11,220 nt of DNA from Methylophilaceae bacterium (GCA_006844635.1 SPJO01000176.1:1-11220), one strand, 5' to 3'; shown: positions 1 through 8,653, counted from the stretch's first letter. The notes: generated by a model not told the origin, from the sequence alone. Made by a program: numbers and translations.

Positions 1-652
1 AGGAATCATAAAAAGCCAAATGCTTAATTTCCTCAGCGTGCTGCACTGCATCAACTCGCAAATTAATACCATCCATCAATCGCTGGTTAAATCCTTTTAT
101 GCTGACACTAAGGAAAAGCAAATATAAAAAACCAGCAAGACTCATCGTGATGAGTATAGTTTGCCCCGATAGCAAATAAATAATCAGCATAGGCATGAGT
201 GAAACAAAGGCGATGATTAATGCGGAAGGCGAGTCAATTGAATAGGTGACAGCAGCACCTGCTGACAACCCTGCAAGCATATAAGCCACAAATAGTTCGT
301 TTTCAAAGTGCTGATTAGCAATGCCGTTCCCATAAACAAGAAAGCTACTGGCACCCCAAACAATCGCCATCAGCACAAGGCCTGCACGGAAAATTGAAAT
401 ACGTTGTCGGACTGTTGCTAACACTTGTGTCGGTCGCTTAAGAAAATATGTACTAACCCCATACCGAGCAATATTAATAACCAGTAAAGCGCCGAACCAT
501 AGCAACACAACATCTAGCGCTAGCTCTTTAATGAGCATGTAAGCCAAAAGTGCTGCCAACACGGTATTGGCAAAGAGGTTTGCACCTTTGCCGCTCAGAA
601 GCGTATCTAGCTTCTCCTTCTGAATATTTAACTCATGTTCCTTGTCTGGCAT
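1..652 (-). CDS. Membrane-anchored probable GGDEF protein (diguanylate cyclase), N-terminal 217 residues only
   Basis: Reading the minus strand from the ATG at 652-650 gives 217 residues with no stop, running off the left edge. An in-frame TGA lies two codons upstream, so this ATG is the earliest possible start. After a charged N-terminus (about 1-22) there are six hydrophobic stretches, near residues 25-42, 46-64, 85-107, 118-138, 142-162 and 165-185: a membrane sensor domain. A charged linker follows (NQRLMDGINLRVDAVQHAEE), and the fragment ends KHLAFYDS. That ending matches the usual entry into a GGDEF domain (LAxYDxLTGLxNR), which would lie outside the window. From family knowledge, GGDEF proteins make cyclic di-GMP from GTP in the cytoplasm, often with an EAL domain attached. 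The membrane part and the ending are seen; the catalytic domain is inferred. The gene is divergent from the CinA-like gene. Confidence 0.72.
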   Translation of the reverse strand, partial: MPDKEHELNIQKEKLDTLLSGKGANLFANTVLAALLAYMLIKELALDVVLLWFGALLVINIARYGVSTYFLKRPTQVLATVRQRISIFRAGLVLMAIVWGASSFLVYGNGIANQHFENELFVAYMLAGLSAGAAVTYSIDSPSALIIAFVSLMPMLIIYLLSGQTILITMSLAGFLYLLFLSVSIKGFNQRLMDGINLRVDAVQHAEEIKHLAFYDS

Positions 653-708
653 ACTTCATTAAACTCAATATTAGTAATGGGTATATGTTTTACGTTAACA
701 CTAGTCTA

Positions 709-738
709 TTACAAGACAGCGCTTTTAATCTTTATAAT
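709..738 (+). promoter_or_regulatory. Candidate sigma-70 promoter for the CinA-like gene
   Basis: A perfect TATAAT at 733-738 lies 34 bases before the start codon at 773. The only hexamer at acceptable spacing is TTACAA at 709-714 (18-base spacer), which matches TTGACA poorly. The position in the divergent 653-772 gap is right for the plus-strand gene. I found no convincing promoter for the minus-strand membrane gene in the same gap. Confidence 0.4.
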
Positions 739-772
739 ATCGACAAGCTAACTGATAACTTGAACCAACACA

Positions 773-1519
773 ATGCAAAACTATGGTCTTTACATCATTG
801 GGGATGAAATCCTATCTGGCAGACGACAAGACGCCCACTTAAGCAAAGTCATCTCACTGCTCAATGCACGCGGGCTGCAGCTTAGCTGGGCACACTTTTT
901 GGGCGACATTCCTGAACAAATCACGGCACTCCTTAAACAGAGCATGGCACGCGGTGACATTGCATTTAGTTTTGGCGGTATCGGTGCGACACCAGATGAC
1001 TACACCAGACAATGTGCTGCTGATGCCGCAGGTGTCCCTATCACTCGGCATATCGAGGCAGAGTCTTTTATTCTTAACCGCTACGGCGAAGCAGCCCACC
1101 CCAAACGGGTCATCATGGCAGATTTCCCGCAGGGAGCTGACATTATCCCTAACCCGGTAAACCAAATTGCTGGCTTTAGTCTTCGTGAACATTATTTTGT
1201 GCCAGGCTTTCCTGACATGGGCCATCCGATGGTGGAATGGGTATTAGACACTTACTATCAAGACCAGTTTAACCAACAAGACTTTGTCGAAGCTTCTATC
1301 ATTGTGAACGATGCGCCTGAAAGTGACCTCATTGATTTAATGAACCACTTGCTAAGCACCTATCCGACGTTAAAAGTGTTTAGCTTACCTAAAACCAGTG
1401 CGCGCAGAATCGTAGAGTTAGGGGTAAAAGGTAAGTCTGCCTTGGTCAAACAAGCGATGCCAGAATTAAAAGATGGCGTCACAGCATTAGGCTACTCGTG
1501 GGATGAACACGAAGCTTAG
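773..1519 (+). CDS. Stand-alone CinA/MoaB-type molybdopterin-binding domain protein
   Basis: The 248-residue product carries the MoCF_biosynth (MogA/MoaB/CinA N-terminal) fold signature. It opens with GDEILSGRRQDAH (residues 10-22), has FSFGGIGATPDDYTRQ (65-80) in place of the common tGGlGPTxDD loop, and then VPGFPDM near 143-149. The C-terminal CinA nicotinamide-nucleotide amidase domain is absent, and the last 90 or so residues are a short alpha/beta tail. In this family the domain binds molybdopterin-like or nucleotide ligands; such stand-alone proteins have no firmly assigned reaction, so no gene symbol is given. The start at 773 has no clear Shine-Dalgarno sequence, but the domain begins immediately after it. 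The gene converges on the MFS gene, with one base between stop codons. Confidence 0.85.
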   Translation: MQNYGLYIIGDEILSGRRQDAHLSKVISLLNARGLQLSWAHFLGDIPEQITALLKQSMARGDIAFSFGGIGATPDDYTRQCAADAAGVPITRHIEAESFILNRYGEAAHPKRVIMADFPQGADIIPNPVNQIAGFSLREHYFVPGFPDMGHPMVEWVLDTYYQDQFNQQDFVEASIIVNDAPESDLIDLMNHLLSTYPTLKVFSLPKTSARRIVELGVKGKSALVKQAMPELKDGVTALGYSWDEHEA

Positions 1520-1520
1520 C

Positions 1521-2792
1521 TTAGGTATGTGCGGTTTCTCGCATCACTGACACGGCTAGCACACTGATGAGTGCCATCGCGGAAACGTAGTATCCCACCC
1601 ATGGCAAGCCACCACTAATTGCCAACCATTGTGAAATGCTCGGTGCAAAAGAAGCCCCCAAAATACCGCCCAGCTGGTAAGCCAGCCCCGCGCCTGTATA
1701 ACGTACAGCTACGGGAAACTGCTCGGGCAAATATGCACCCATTGGTGCAAACGTTGCGCCCATTAAAAACAGTGCTAATGATAAAAATACCGTAATCGAT
1801 ACAATTGACGCATCCGCCATTAAAGGATGCATAGTAAAACCAAGTAACACAGCACATATACCGCTAACCAACAAAACAGGTCGACGACCAAAGCGGTCAG
1901 ACAACCAAGCGGAGATAGGTGTTGCAACAGCCATAAACACAACCGCTACGCAAAGCATCAACAATAAGTCTTGCCTTGGAATATTGAGCGTATTCGTACC
2001 ATAACTTAAGCAAAACACGGCCGCGGTATAAAACAGGTTGTAACAAACTACCATTGCCATTGCGCCTAGCAACACTGGTTTCAGATGTGTTTTCAATAAC
2101 TGTTTCATTGGCACAGCATGCGTCGCTTGTTCAGCTAACGCTTTCGCAAACGCAGGGGTTTCTGCTAATTTAAATCGCACATAGAGGCCAACTGCCACTA
2201 ACAACGCACTGAGAATAAAGGGGAGGCGCCAACCCCATGACTTAAATTGTGCATCCGTTAAAAAAACACTTAACCCTAAAAAACTAAGCGTTGCTAATAA
2301 GAAGCCAACCGATGGGCCCAGTTGCGGAAACATACCAAACCAACCACGTTTACCTTTGGGTGCATGTTCTGTTGCCAGCAAAGCAGCACCGCCCCACTCA
2401 CCACCTAAACCAACACCTTGACCAAAACGCAGCACACACAAAATCAATGGTGCCCAAAAACCCCATGCATCATAACCAGGGAGCAAACCAATCAATAAGG
2501 TTGAAATGCCCATGACTAATAAGGAGGCTGCCAAGGTTGTTTTTCGACCGACTCTATCGCCAAAGTGACCAAACAACAAAGCGCCGAATGGGCGTGCTAT
2601 AAATGCTAAACCAAATGTCAGAAAAGCATTGAGGGTTTGAACCGCAGGGTCACTTTCTGGGAAGAACACTTGCCCAATCACCAAGGCAGATGCCATCGCG
2701 TAGATATAGAAATCATAAAATTCGATGGCAGTGCCAATAAAGCTGGCAAAGGCAATTTTTGTGGCTGATGGTTGTTGCATGACGCTTATCAT
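1521..2792 (-). CDS. MFS transporter, metabolite:H+ symporter (MHS) type
   Basis: The 423-residue product is a 12-helix major facilitator protein. It has the MFS motif A loop GHFGDRVGRK (75-84) and its second-half copy SDRFGRR (298-304). The signatures GTAIEFYDFYIYA (20-32), GEWGGAALLATEHAPKGKRG (131-150) and WGWRLPF (186-192) place it in the metabolite:H+ symporter group, which includes E. coli ShiA, YhjE, KgtP and ProP. Those members import organic acids, osmolytes or shikimate with protons, but no residue visible here fixes the substrate. It is the fourth gene on the pump strand, 27 bases after the outer-membrane factor, so it is probably cotranscribed. Two starts are possible, Met1 (2792) and Met5 (2780). 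Met1 sits in the loop of a perfect 7-bp hairpin, Met5 lies just after it, and neither has a good Shine-Dalgarno sequence. Confidence 0.9.
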   Translation of the reverse strand: MISVMQQPSATKIAFASFIGTAIEFYDFYIYAMASALVIGQVFFPESDPAVQTLNAFLTFGLAFIARPFGALLFGHFGDRVGRKTTLAASLLVMGISTLLIGLLPGYDAWGFWAPLILCVLRFGQGVGLGGEWGGAALLATEHAPKGKRGWFGMFPQLGPSVGFLLATLSFLGLSVFLTDAQFKSWGWRLPFILSALLVAVGLYVRFKLAETPAFAKALAEQATHAVPMKQLLKTHLKPVLLGAMAMVVCYNLFYTAAVFCLSYGTNTLNIPRQDLLLMLCVAVVFMAVATPISAWLSDRFGRRPVLLVSGICAVLLGFTMHPLMADASIVSITVFLSLALFLMGATFAPMGAYLPEQFPVAVRYTGAGLAYQLGGILGASFAPSISQWLAISGGLPWVGYYVSAMALISVLAVSVMRETAHT

Positions 2793-2801
2793 AAAAGCGT
2801 C
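2781..2801 (-). promoter_or_regulatory. Perfect 7-bp hairpin enclosing the MFS start codon
   Basis: On the transcript of the minus strand, GACGCUU (2801-2795) pairs perfectly with AAGCGUC (2787-2781) around the loop UUAUGAU. The loop contains the first AUG of the MFS gene, and the second in-frame AUG (2780-2778) follows the stem directly. There is no U-tract, so it is not a standard intrinsic terminator. It may limit translation of the symporter or stabilise the upstream mRNA. The structure is seen in the sequence; the function is inferred. Confidence 0.5.
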
Positions 2802-2819
2802 AGCAGCTTTTGCAAAGGT

Positions 2820-4253
2820 TTATTCTGCTACCACAGTTTCTAATTGCTCGTCTTGTTGCCAACCACCACCCAACGATTTAAATAAATCAACGGTTGCGGT
2901 TAAGGTGTTTTGTCGACTTTGTACAAAGCCTTGTGAGGCAGCAATATGGCTGCGCTGCGCTTCAAGCACGTCTAAATAACTGGAGTAACCCGCTTTATAG
3001 CGATTTTGTGCGACGTCTAGCATTGATTGTGTCGTCTTTTGCTTAGAATCAGCAATCGCTTCAATCGCTTTATATCGTCGTAAATTCACCAGCGCATCAT
3101 TCACTTCTTTAAAGGCACCCGCCACTGCGCCTACATAAGTTTGTAAGGCTTGCTTTTGTCTAGCACTAGCCTGATCCACCCTTGAACGTAAAGCGCCGCC
3201 ATTAAAGATAGGCAAGTCTAAACTTAATCCATATGACCAAATACGCGCAGCTGATTTCAGCACATCACTCAACTCAACACTCTCACCACCTAAGCTACCC
3301 GTTAAGGAAATGCTTGGATATAAGGCGGCCTTGGCCACGCCAATGTTCGCATTAGCTGCAATCATATTTTGCTCTGCTTCTCGCACATCAGGCCTATTTT
3401 CCAAAATAGCTGAAGGCAAGCCCAATGGCGGCAATGGTGGCATTGGCAAGCTAGTGAGATTTGTTTGGTCGAGGTGTATCTCTTCCAATGTCAAAATATT
3501 CAACACATGCTCAGTCAGCGCTCGGGTACGCAACAGCTCTTGCTCTTCCAGCAATAAATTGTCTCTCACAAGCGATGCTTGTTGCACATCCAGTATGGAC
3601 ACAACGCCACCCTCTTCACGCCGCTTAGCTAACGCTAAACTTTCTTCGCTGACTTTTAAATTCTCTTTCACATTAATCAACTGAGAATCTAAACTCCGAA
3701 TGGTCAAATAGCTGGTCACCACCAAACTCTCAGTTGAGAGTTGCACTGTTTCTTTGGCAAACCTTGTCGCGAGATAATTGGCACGCGCAGCTTCTTTGGC
3801 GCGACCGACTTTTCCCCAAAAATCCAGCTCAACTGAAGAGCGTAAACCCAGTTGATAAGTATTAGTTGGGTTGTCGCCAAAGGGTGGGAAGTTGCCTGAT
3901 TCTGTTGAACGCCTGCGTGTGCCACTGCCTTCTGCATCAAGCGTCGGCAATAAGGCTGCGCCCGCCTCGCGCATTTGCGCATCCGCTTCTTCTATTCGTG
4001 CCACCGCAGCTTTAATGCTGCTGTTATTTTTAAAGGCTTTGTCAACCAATGCATTCAGCGTTGGATCTTGATATAAAGTCCACCATTGATCGGGCACTTC
4101 TTTGAGTGTATTGGAATCTTCTGGCAACGCATTTGTACCATAGGTCTCAGGGAGCGCTAGCTCAGGTCGCTGATAGTCTGGCCCCATCAACATACAAGCC
4201 GTTAGCGCCATTGACACACCCATCACACTGACTTTTTTTATCATTGCTTTCAT
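2820..4253 (-). CDS. NodT-type RND efflux outer-membrane factor lipoprotein
   Basis: The 477-residue product is an outer-membrane efflux protein of the NodT/OprM family, the trimeric channel that carries pump substrates through the outer membrane. The N-terminus MKAMIKKVSVMGVSMALTAC is a lipoprotein signal with lipobox LTAC, and Cys20 is the expected lipidation site. The family phrase GPDYQRP (24-30) follows. Two repeated OEP domains occupy about 58-260 and 280-460. The second contains the hallmark ENRPDVREAEQNMIAANANI (285-304), AKAALYPSISLTGSLG (307-322), the LDLPIFNGG turn (345-353) and YKAGYSSYLDVLEAQRS (419-435). Its ATG overlaps the RND stop as ATGA, with AAGGG a few bases upstream, so translation is probably coupled to the pump. 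Met4 is a possible alternative start. Its full length and position support an active partner of the adjacent RND protein. Confidence 0.94.
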   Translation of the reverse strand: MKAMIKKVSVMGVSMALTACMLMGPDYQRPELALPETYGTNALPEDSNTLKEVPDQWWTLYQDPTLNALVDKAFKNNSSIKAAVARIEEADAQMREAGAALLPTLDAEGSGTRRRSTESGNFPPFGDNPTNTYQLGLRSSVELDFWGKVGRAKEAARANYLATRFAKETVQLSTESLVVTSYLTIRSLDSQLINVKENLKVSEESLALAKRREEGGVVSILDVQQASLVRDNLLLEEQELLRTRALTEHVLNILTLEEIHLDQTNLTSLPMPPLPPLGLPSAILENRPDVREAEQNMIAANANIGVAKAALYPSISLTGSLGGESVELSDVLKSAARIWSYGLSLDLPIFNGGALRSRVDQASARQKQALQTYVGAVAGAFKEVNDALVNLRRYKAIEAIADSKQKTTQSMLDVAQNRYKAGYSSYLDVLEAQRSHIAASQGFVQSRQNTLTATVDLFKSLGGGWQQDEQLETVVAE

Positions 4254-7200
4254 GATGCGCCCTTTTCCTCTGCTTCAAGTTCATCAACATGTCCATGGTG
4301 TCTGACATGCTTACTATCCGTTAACCAAGTAAAGAATAACGGGATAAAAATCGGCGCAACCAAAGTTGCAAAAATCATCCCGCCAAACACACCCGTTCCC
4401 ATGGACTGTCTTGCCGCAGCACCAGCGCCTGTGGCAATCACCAATGGCACAACACCGAGCACAAAAGCCATGGACGTCATCACAATCGGCCTAAAGCGTA
4501 ATCTTGCCGCTTCTAGCGCAGCTTGCGCAACAGGCATGCCTTCTTCCATTTTTTGGCTAGCAAACTCCACAATCAAAATGGCATTCTTGGTCGCCAGACC
4601 AATGAGCGTGATCATGCCTATCTGGAAATAAATATCATTCGGCATGTCACGGAACAATACAGCAAGTAAGGCGCCTGTTAAGGCAAATGGCACCGCCATA
4701 ATCACCGCAAGTGGTAGCGCCCATGTTTCAAACTGCGCCGCTAGAATCAAAAACACCATAATAATGGCAAAACCAAAAGCGAGTAATGCCGCATTCCCTT
4801 GACGTTTCTCTTGGTAGGCTTGTCCGGTCCAAGCGATTTTATAGCCATCCGGCAAATTGGCTTTGGCTAATCGCTCAACCACGTCAATCGCATCGCCGGA
4901 GCTAACCCCTGGCGCGCCGCTACCAAATATTTTGGCAGACAATAAGCCGTTATAACGTTCTAATTGCTCTGCACCTATGATGTTATGCACACGGCTTAAT
5001 GCAGAAAGCGGAATCATATTGCCATTAGGATGTTCTGGCGTCGGCTGGCTACGCACATACACTTTACCCAAATCATCAGGCTTCATGCGATATTCAGGTT
5101 CTGCCTGTAATTGCACGCGATAGGTACGCCCATTCTTATTAAAATCATTGACGTAAAACTGCCCCATGGTGCTTTGCAAGGTTGCATAAATATCGGCAAT
5201 TCTGACATTTAATGACAATGCTTTGGCTTCATCGACTTCTATTTTCAATTGCGGCACTGTTGGACGGAAGAACGTATTAATGCTGGTTAATGTTGGTTCT
5301 GTTCGCATGGCATCCATCAAGTTGTTCATCACTGCTGCAAGCTTAATTGGATCAGAATCGCGCTGACTTTGCACATAGACCTCAAATCCACCAGCAGAGC
5401 CTAAGCCCCGAATAGCAGGCGGGTTCACAGCAAAACCTAAACCATCAGGTTGCATCATGCCGATACCCGTCACTTTCCCAACCATCTCATCCGCGGTAAC
5501 ACTGCGCTCATCCCACTCAGCTAATCGTATAAACATCGTTGCCGCATTGGTTTTATTACTGCCAGTAAACAATTCAAATCCATTAATAGCAAATTGCGAA
5601 ACCGCCGCAGGATCTGGGTCAATTGCTGAGCGAATTTGTTCTGTCGTTTTTGTCGTACGATTTAAGGTTGCATTATCTGGCATCACCACCGCAGTAATGA
5701 TATATCCTTGGTCCTCTGCCGGCACCAAACTACCGGGCACCGTACGGAACAACATGACCATCACGAAAACAAAACCACCAAAAGCAATCGCACCGATAAT
5801 TTTATGGTGCAACGTTAAATTCACGACTCCAGTAAAAAACTTGGTTAAACGGCTGAAGCCATTATTAAATGCCTTGAAAAAAGCGTTCTCTTTATGGCTA
5901 CTTTGTAAAATCATGGCGCAAAGCGTTGGCGTTAACGTTAAGGCCACCACACCAGAAATCACCACCGCAATGGCAACGGTCACCGCAAATTGGCGATAGA
6001 GTTCACCAGCAATTCCTCCTTGGAAAGCCACTGGCACAAACACCGCACAAACCACCAATGTCATGGCCACCACCGCCGCGGATACTTGCTGTATCGATTT
6101 AATCGCCGCCTGAAAGGCATTTAAACCTTCTTCTTTCATCAACCGCTCTGTGTTCTCCAACACGACAATCGCATCATCGACCACAATCCCAACCGATAGG
6201 ATTAACGCAAAAAGCGTGAGCAAGTTGATAGAAAAACCAAATAGATACAAGCCAGCAAACGTACCTATTAAAGAAATTGGCACAGCAATAATCGGAATCA
6301 ATGTGGCACGCAAGCTTTGTAAGAAGATAAACACCACCAAGACTACTAAAATCAATGCCTCACCAAACGTGTGGAACACTTCATTAATGGTCGATGCCAC
6401 AAAATCACTAGTATCATATGGAATCGCATATGACATCCCTTCAGGGAAGCCTTCCTGCAACGCATCAAACTTAGCTTTAATGGCACTGGCAGTATCCAAG
6501 GCATTGGCACCACTTTGTAAGAACACAAGAATCGCTACGCCCGTCTGCCCACTCAAGGCAGAGGAAGTGTTATAACTTTGTGCGCCTAATTCAATGCGTG
6601 CGACATCTTTTAAATACAAAATCCCATTAGGGCCATCGGCACGTACGATAATATTGCCAAATTCACTGGGTTCTAACAAACGTCCTTTAGCTGTCACGGT
6701 ATAGACTAATTGCTGCGTCTCTGGCGCTGGGTTAGCCCCAATTTTACCCGCGGCATATTGATTATTCTGTGCACTAATGGCATTCGCAATATCCGTTGTG
6801 CTCACCCCTAATTGCGCCATGCGGTCAGGACGTAACCAAACGCGCATTGCATAATCTTGACCACCAACAATACGGGCATCCCCCACCCCTTTGATGCGTT
6901 TAATTTCATCCAACACATTCAAGGTCGCGTAATTACTGAGATACAAACGGTCATGCTCTGGATTGCTAGATATCAGCATTGACGCCATCAAAATATCGTT
7001 TGATTTTTTCTGCACAATCAAACCATTGCGCCGCACTTCATCAGGTAAACGTGGCGTAGCAATATTGACGCGGTTGCTGACGTTAAACGTCGCTTGGTCA
7101 ATATCGGTACCAATATCAAAAGTAGCGGTAATAATCAGCGTGCCACTGGAATCTGCACTCGATTGAAAATACAGTAAATTATCAACACCACTTAACTGTT

Positions 7201-7399
7201 CTTCTATTGGTGCAGCCACCGTTTTTGACAAGGTATCGGCACTCGCACCTGGATAAGTGGCTGTAATCTGTACCGTTGGCGGCGCAATTTCTGGATATTG
7301 TGCGACAGGCAGCTGAAAGGCCGCGGCTAAACCAGACAACACAATAATAATGGATAAGACTGAGGCAAATATCGGCCTAGTAATAAAAAACTTGGTCAT
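4250..7399 (-). CDS. RND multidrug efflux pump, HAE-1 (AcrB/MexB/OqxB-like) inner-membrane subunit
   Basis: This 1049-residue protein has the usual AcrB length and layout: TM1 near 9-28, a large periplasmic loop to about 340, TM2-6 to 500, and the second half repeating the pattern. Proton-relay residues are present: Asp408-Asp409 in GIVVDDAIVVLEN and Lys938 in GLATKNAILIVEF, with Arg970 in the RFRPIVMTS stretch. By eye against AcrB, most of the aromatic drug-trap positions are kept (Phe603, Phe608, Phe623), with Leu610 where AcrB has Phe617. In the first loop YLSNYATLNVLDEIKRIKGV and DYAMRVWLRPD look closer to MexF/OqxB than to AcrB. The role is proton-driven export of hydrophobic or amphipathic compounds; the substrates cannot be read from sequence. 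It starts 18 bases after the adaptor gene, with AGGT upstream. The His-rich tail HVRHHGH (1031-1037) is unremarkable. Confidence 0.96.
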   Translation of the reverse strand: MTKFFITRPIFASVLSIIIVLSGLAAAFQLPVAQYPEIAPPTVQITATYPGASADTLSKTVAAPIEEQLSGVDNLLYFQSSADSSGTLIITATFDIGTDIDQATFNVSNRVNIATPRLPDEVRRNGLIVQKKSNDILMASMLISSNPEHDRLYLSNYATLNVLDEIKRIKGVGDARIVGGQDYAMRVWLRPDRMAQLGVSTTDIANAISAQNNQYAAGKIGANPAPETQQLVYTVTAKGRLLEPSEFGNIIVRADGPNGILYLKDVARIELGAQSYNTSSALSGQTGVAILVFLQSGANALDTASAIKAKFDALQEGFPEGMSYAIPYDTSDFVASTINEVFHTFGEALILVVLVVFIFLQSLRATLIPIIAVPISLIGTFAGLYLFGFSINLLTLFALILSVGIVVDDAIVVLENTERLMKEEGLNAFQAAIKSIQQVSAAVVAMTLVVCAVFVPVAFQGGIAGELYRQFAVTVAIAVVISGVVALTLTPTLCAMILQSSHKENAFFKAFNNGFSRLTKFFTGVVNLTLHHKIIGAIAFGGFVFVMVMLFRTVPGSLVPAEDQGYIITAVVMPDNATLNRTTKTTEQIRSAIDPDPAAVSQFAINGFELFTGSNKTNAATMFIRLAEWDERSVTADEMVGKVTGIGMMQPDGLGFAVNPPAIRGLGSAGGFEVYVQSQRDSDPIKLAAVMNNLMDAMRTEPTLTSINTFFRPTVPQLKIEVDEAKALSLNVRIADIYATLQSTMGQFYVNDFNKNGRTYRVQLQAEPEYRMKPDDLGKVYVRSQPTPEHPNGNMIPLSALSRVHNIIGAEQLERYNGLLSAKIFGSGAPGVSSGDAIDVVERLAKANLPDGYKIAWTGQAYQEKRQGNAALLAFGFAIIMVFLILAAQFETWALPLAVIMAVPFALTGALLAVLFRDMPNDIYFQIGMITLIGLATKNAILIVEFASQKMEEGMPVAQAALEAARLRFRPIVMTSMAFVLGVVPLVIATGAGAAARQSMGTGVFGGMIFATLVAPIFIPLFFTWLTDSKHVRHHGHVDELEAEEKGAS

Positions 7400-7417
7400 G
7401 GATGATTTACCTATTCA

Positions 7418-8608
7418 TTACATGGTTTTGCTATCGGCGGCTTTTTTCTGCACATCCGCTGCGTTATTAATAGTGGGTGCTGGGTCATTTGGCTCCACAG
7501 GTGCGCCTGGACGTACTTTGATTAAGTTGTCGACAATGACACGGTCACCTTGCTTAAGCCCGCTAGAGACAACCCAGTTTTCGCCACTCCACTGCCCGAC
7601 TTGAATGGGTCGAACACCTGCAACAGTTTTCCCATCTTCGCCTTGTTCGGCAACAAAAACAAACTTACCTTGCTCGCCTGTTAGTACCGCAGTTTGAGGC
7701 ACAAGGAATACCCCCTCATTACTACCAGTCGTCACTCGTACTCGGACAAACTGTCCCGGAATCAACTGTTTGTCTGCATTTTTAAATTCGGCCCTCAATT
7801 GCTGCGTGCCAAGTGTGGGATCGATTTTGCTTGCAGAGAAATTCAATTCGCCAGATTCAGGATATTTACTCCCATCAGGCAAAATTAACTCAATATTTTG
7901 TACGGTTTTATTGGTCAACATGCCACCTAGTTGCGACAACTCTGAATCAGACAAACTAAACCGCACCCAGATTGGTGAGGTTTGTACGATAGTCGTTAAC
8001 AAGCTGGTATTGGCGTTGACTAGCGCTCCTTCTGAGTAAAGGAAACGACCCGCCATACCACTCTCAGGCGCTTTCACCTTTGCATAAGATAAGTTGAGTT
8101 CTGCCTCATGTAGAAGTGCCCGATATTGCTGCACACTGGCATCTGCCATAGCATGTTCAGACACCGCATTATCATACTCACGCTGACTAATCGACTTGGT
8201 CTCTAACAAGTTTTTGAGCCGTGCAGCTTCTCTTTTCGTTTGCTCAACATGCGCTTTTTGTTGTGCATATTGTGCACGCGCTTGACTCACTTTCATTTGA
8301 TAAGGCACAGGGTCAATTAAGAACATGGGCTGCCCTGCTTTGATTTCAGCACCTTCTTCAAATAACCGTTTCAATACGATGCCTCCAACACGTGGACGGA
8401 TCTCCACTTCTTTTGCGCCCTCTGTTTGCGCTACTGCTTCTGCTTGAATCGGCACCGTTGTTGGCTGCACATCTAACACGCTGACTGGCATTGGCGGCAT
8501 GGCCATCTGTTGCGGGCTTTGTTGTTCCTGCTCGCCGCACGCAGTTAATAAAACAGATATACCCATTGCGAGTAAGAAATATTGTGTTCTTTGCATAAGC
8601 TTCACCAT
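7418..8608 (-). CDS. RND efflux periplasmic adaptor (membrane fusion) lipoprotein
   Basis: From the ATG at 8608-8606 the product is 396 residues. The N-terminus is a lipoprotein signal ending in lipobox LTAC-GEQ, with Cys24 as the lipid anchor in the inner membrane. Next come the first lipoyl half (about 65-100, RPRVGGIVLKRLFEEGAEIKAG), a long alpha-helical hairpin (about 103-172), the second lipoyl half (AKVKAPESGMAGR, 176-188), a beta-barrel (about 212-290) and a membrane-proximal domain (to about 370). This is AcrA/MexA architecture: it bridges the RND pump and the outer-membrane channel. The reading frame stays open to 8734, but that extension runs through the promoter and operators and encodes no signal peptide. 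AGAGG lies five bases before the ATG at 8608, so I choose it. Met5 (8596) is a fallback. It is the first gene of the operon. Confidence 0.94.
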   Translation of the reverse strand: MVKLMQRTQYFLLAMGISVLLTACGEQEQQSPQQMAMPPMPVSVLDVQPTTVPIQAEAVAQTEGAKEVEIRPRVGGIVLKRLFEEGAEIKAGQPMFLIDPVPYQMKVSQARAQYAQQKAHVEQTKREAARLKNLLETKSISQREYDNAVSEHAMADASVQQYRALLHEAELNLSYAKVKAPESGMAGRFLYSEGALVNANTSLLTTIVQTSPIWVRFSLSDSELSQLGGMLTNKTVQNIELILPDGSKYPESGELNFSASKIDPTLGTQQLRAEFKNADKQLIPGQFVRVRVTTGSNEGVFLVPQTAVLTGEQGKFVFVAEQGEDGKTVAGVRPIQVGQWSGENWVVSSGLKQGDRVIVDNLIKVRPGAPVEPNDPAPTINNAADVQKKAADSKTM

Positions 8609-8653
8609 TACAGCCTCTATCATTACTTCGTTTATTTGATTGCAATACTTGCA

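Noticed and set aside
550..807. Open frame of 85 codons on the plus strand
   Set aside because: It overlaps the start regions of both the membrane protein and the CinA-like gene, has no recognisable domain, and has no supporting start signals.
854..1225. Antisense open frame of 123 codons inside the CinA-like gene
   Set aside because: It lies entirely within a gene with clear family motifs, and its translation is Cys/His-rich and not protein-like. It is a shadow frame.
5457..5999. Long plus-strand open frame (180 codons) opposite the RND gene
   Set aside because: It is fully antisense to a conserved pump gene and its translation is low-complexity (A/T/V/I-rich). It is most likely a by-product of RND codon use.
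6150..6575. Plus-strand open frame of 141 codons opposite the RND gene
   Set aside because: Antisense to the conserved membrane segments of the pump, with no domain or start signal. It is a shadow frame.
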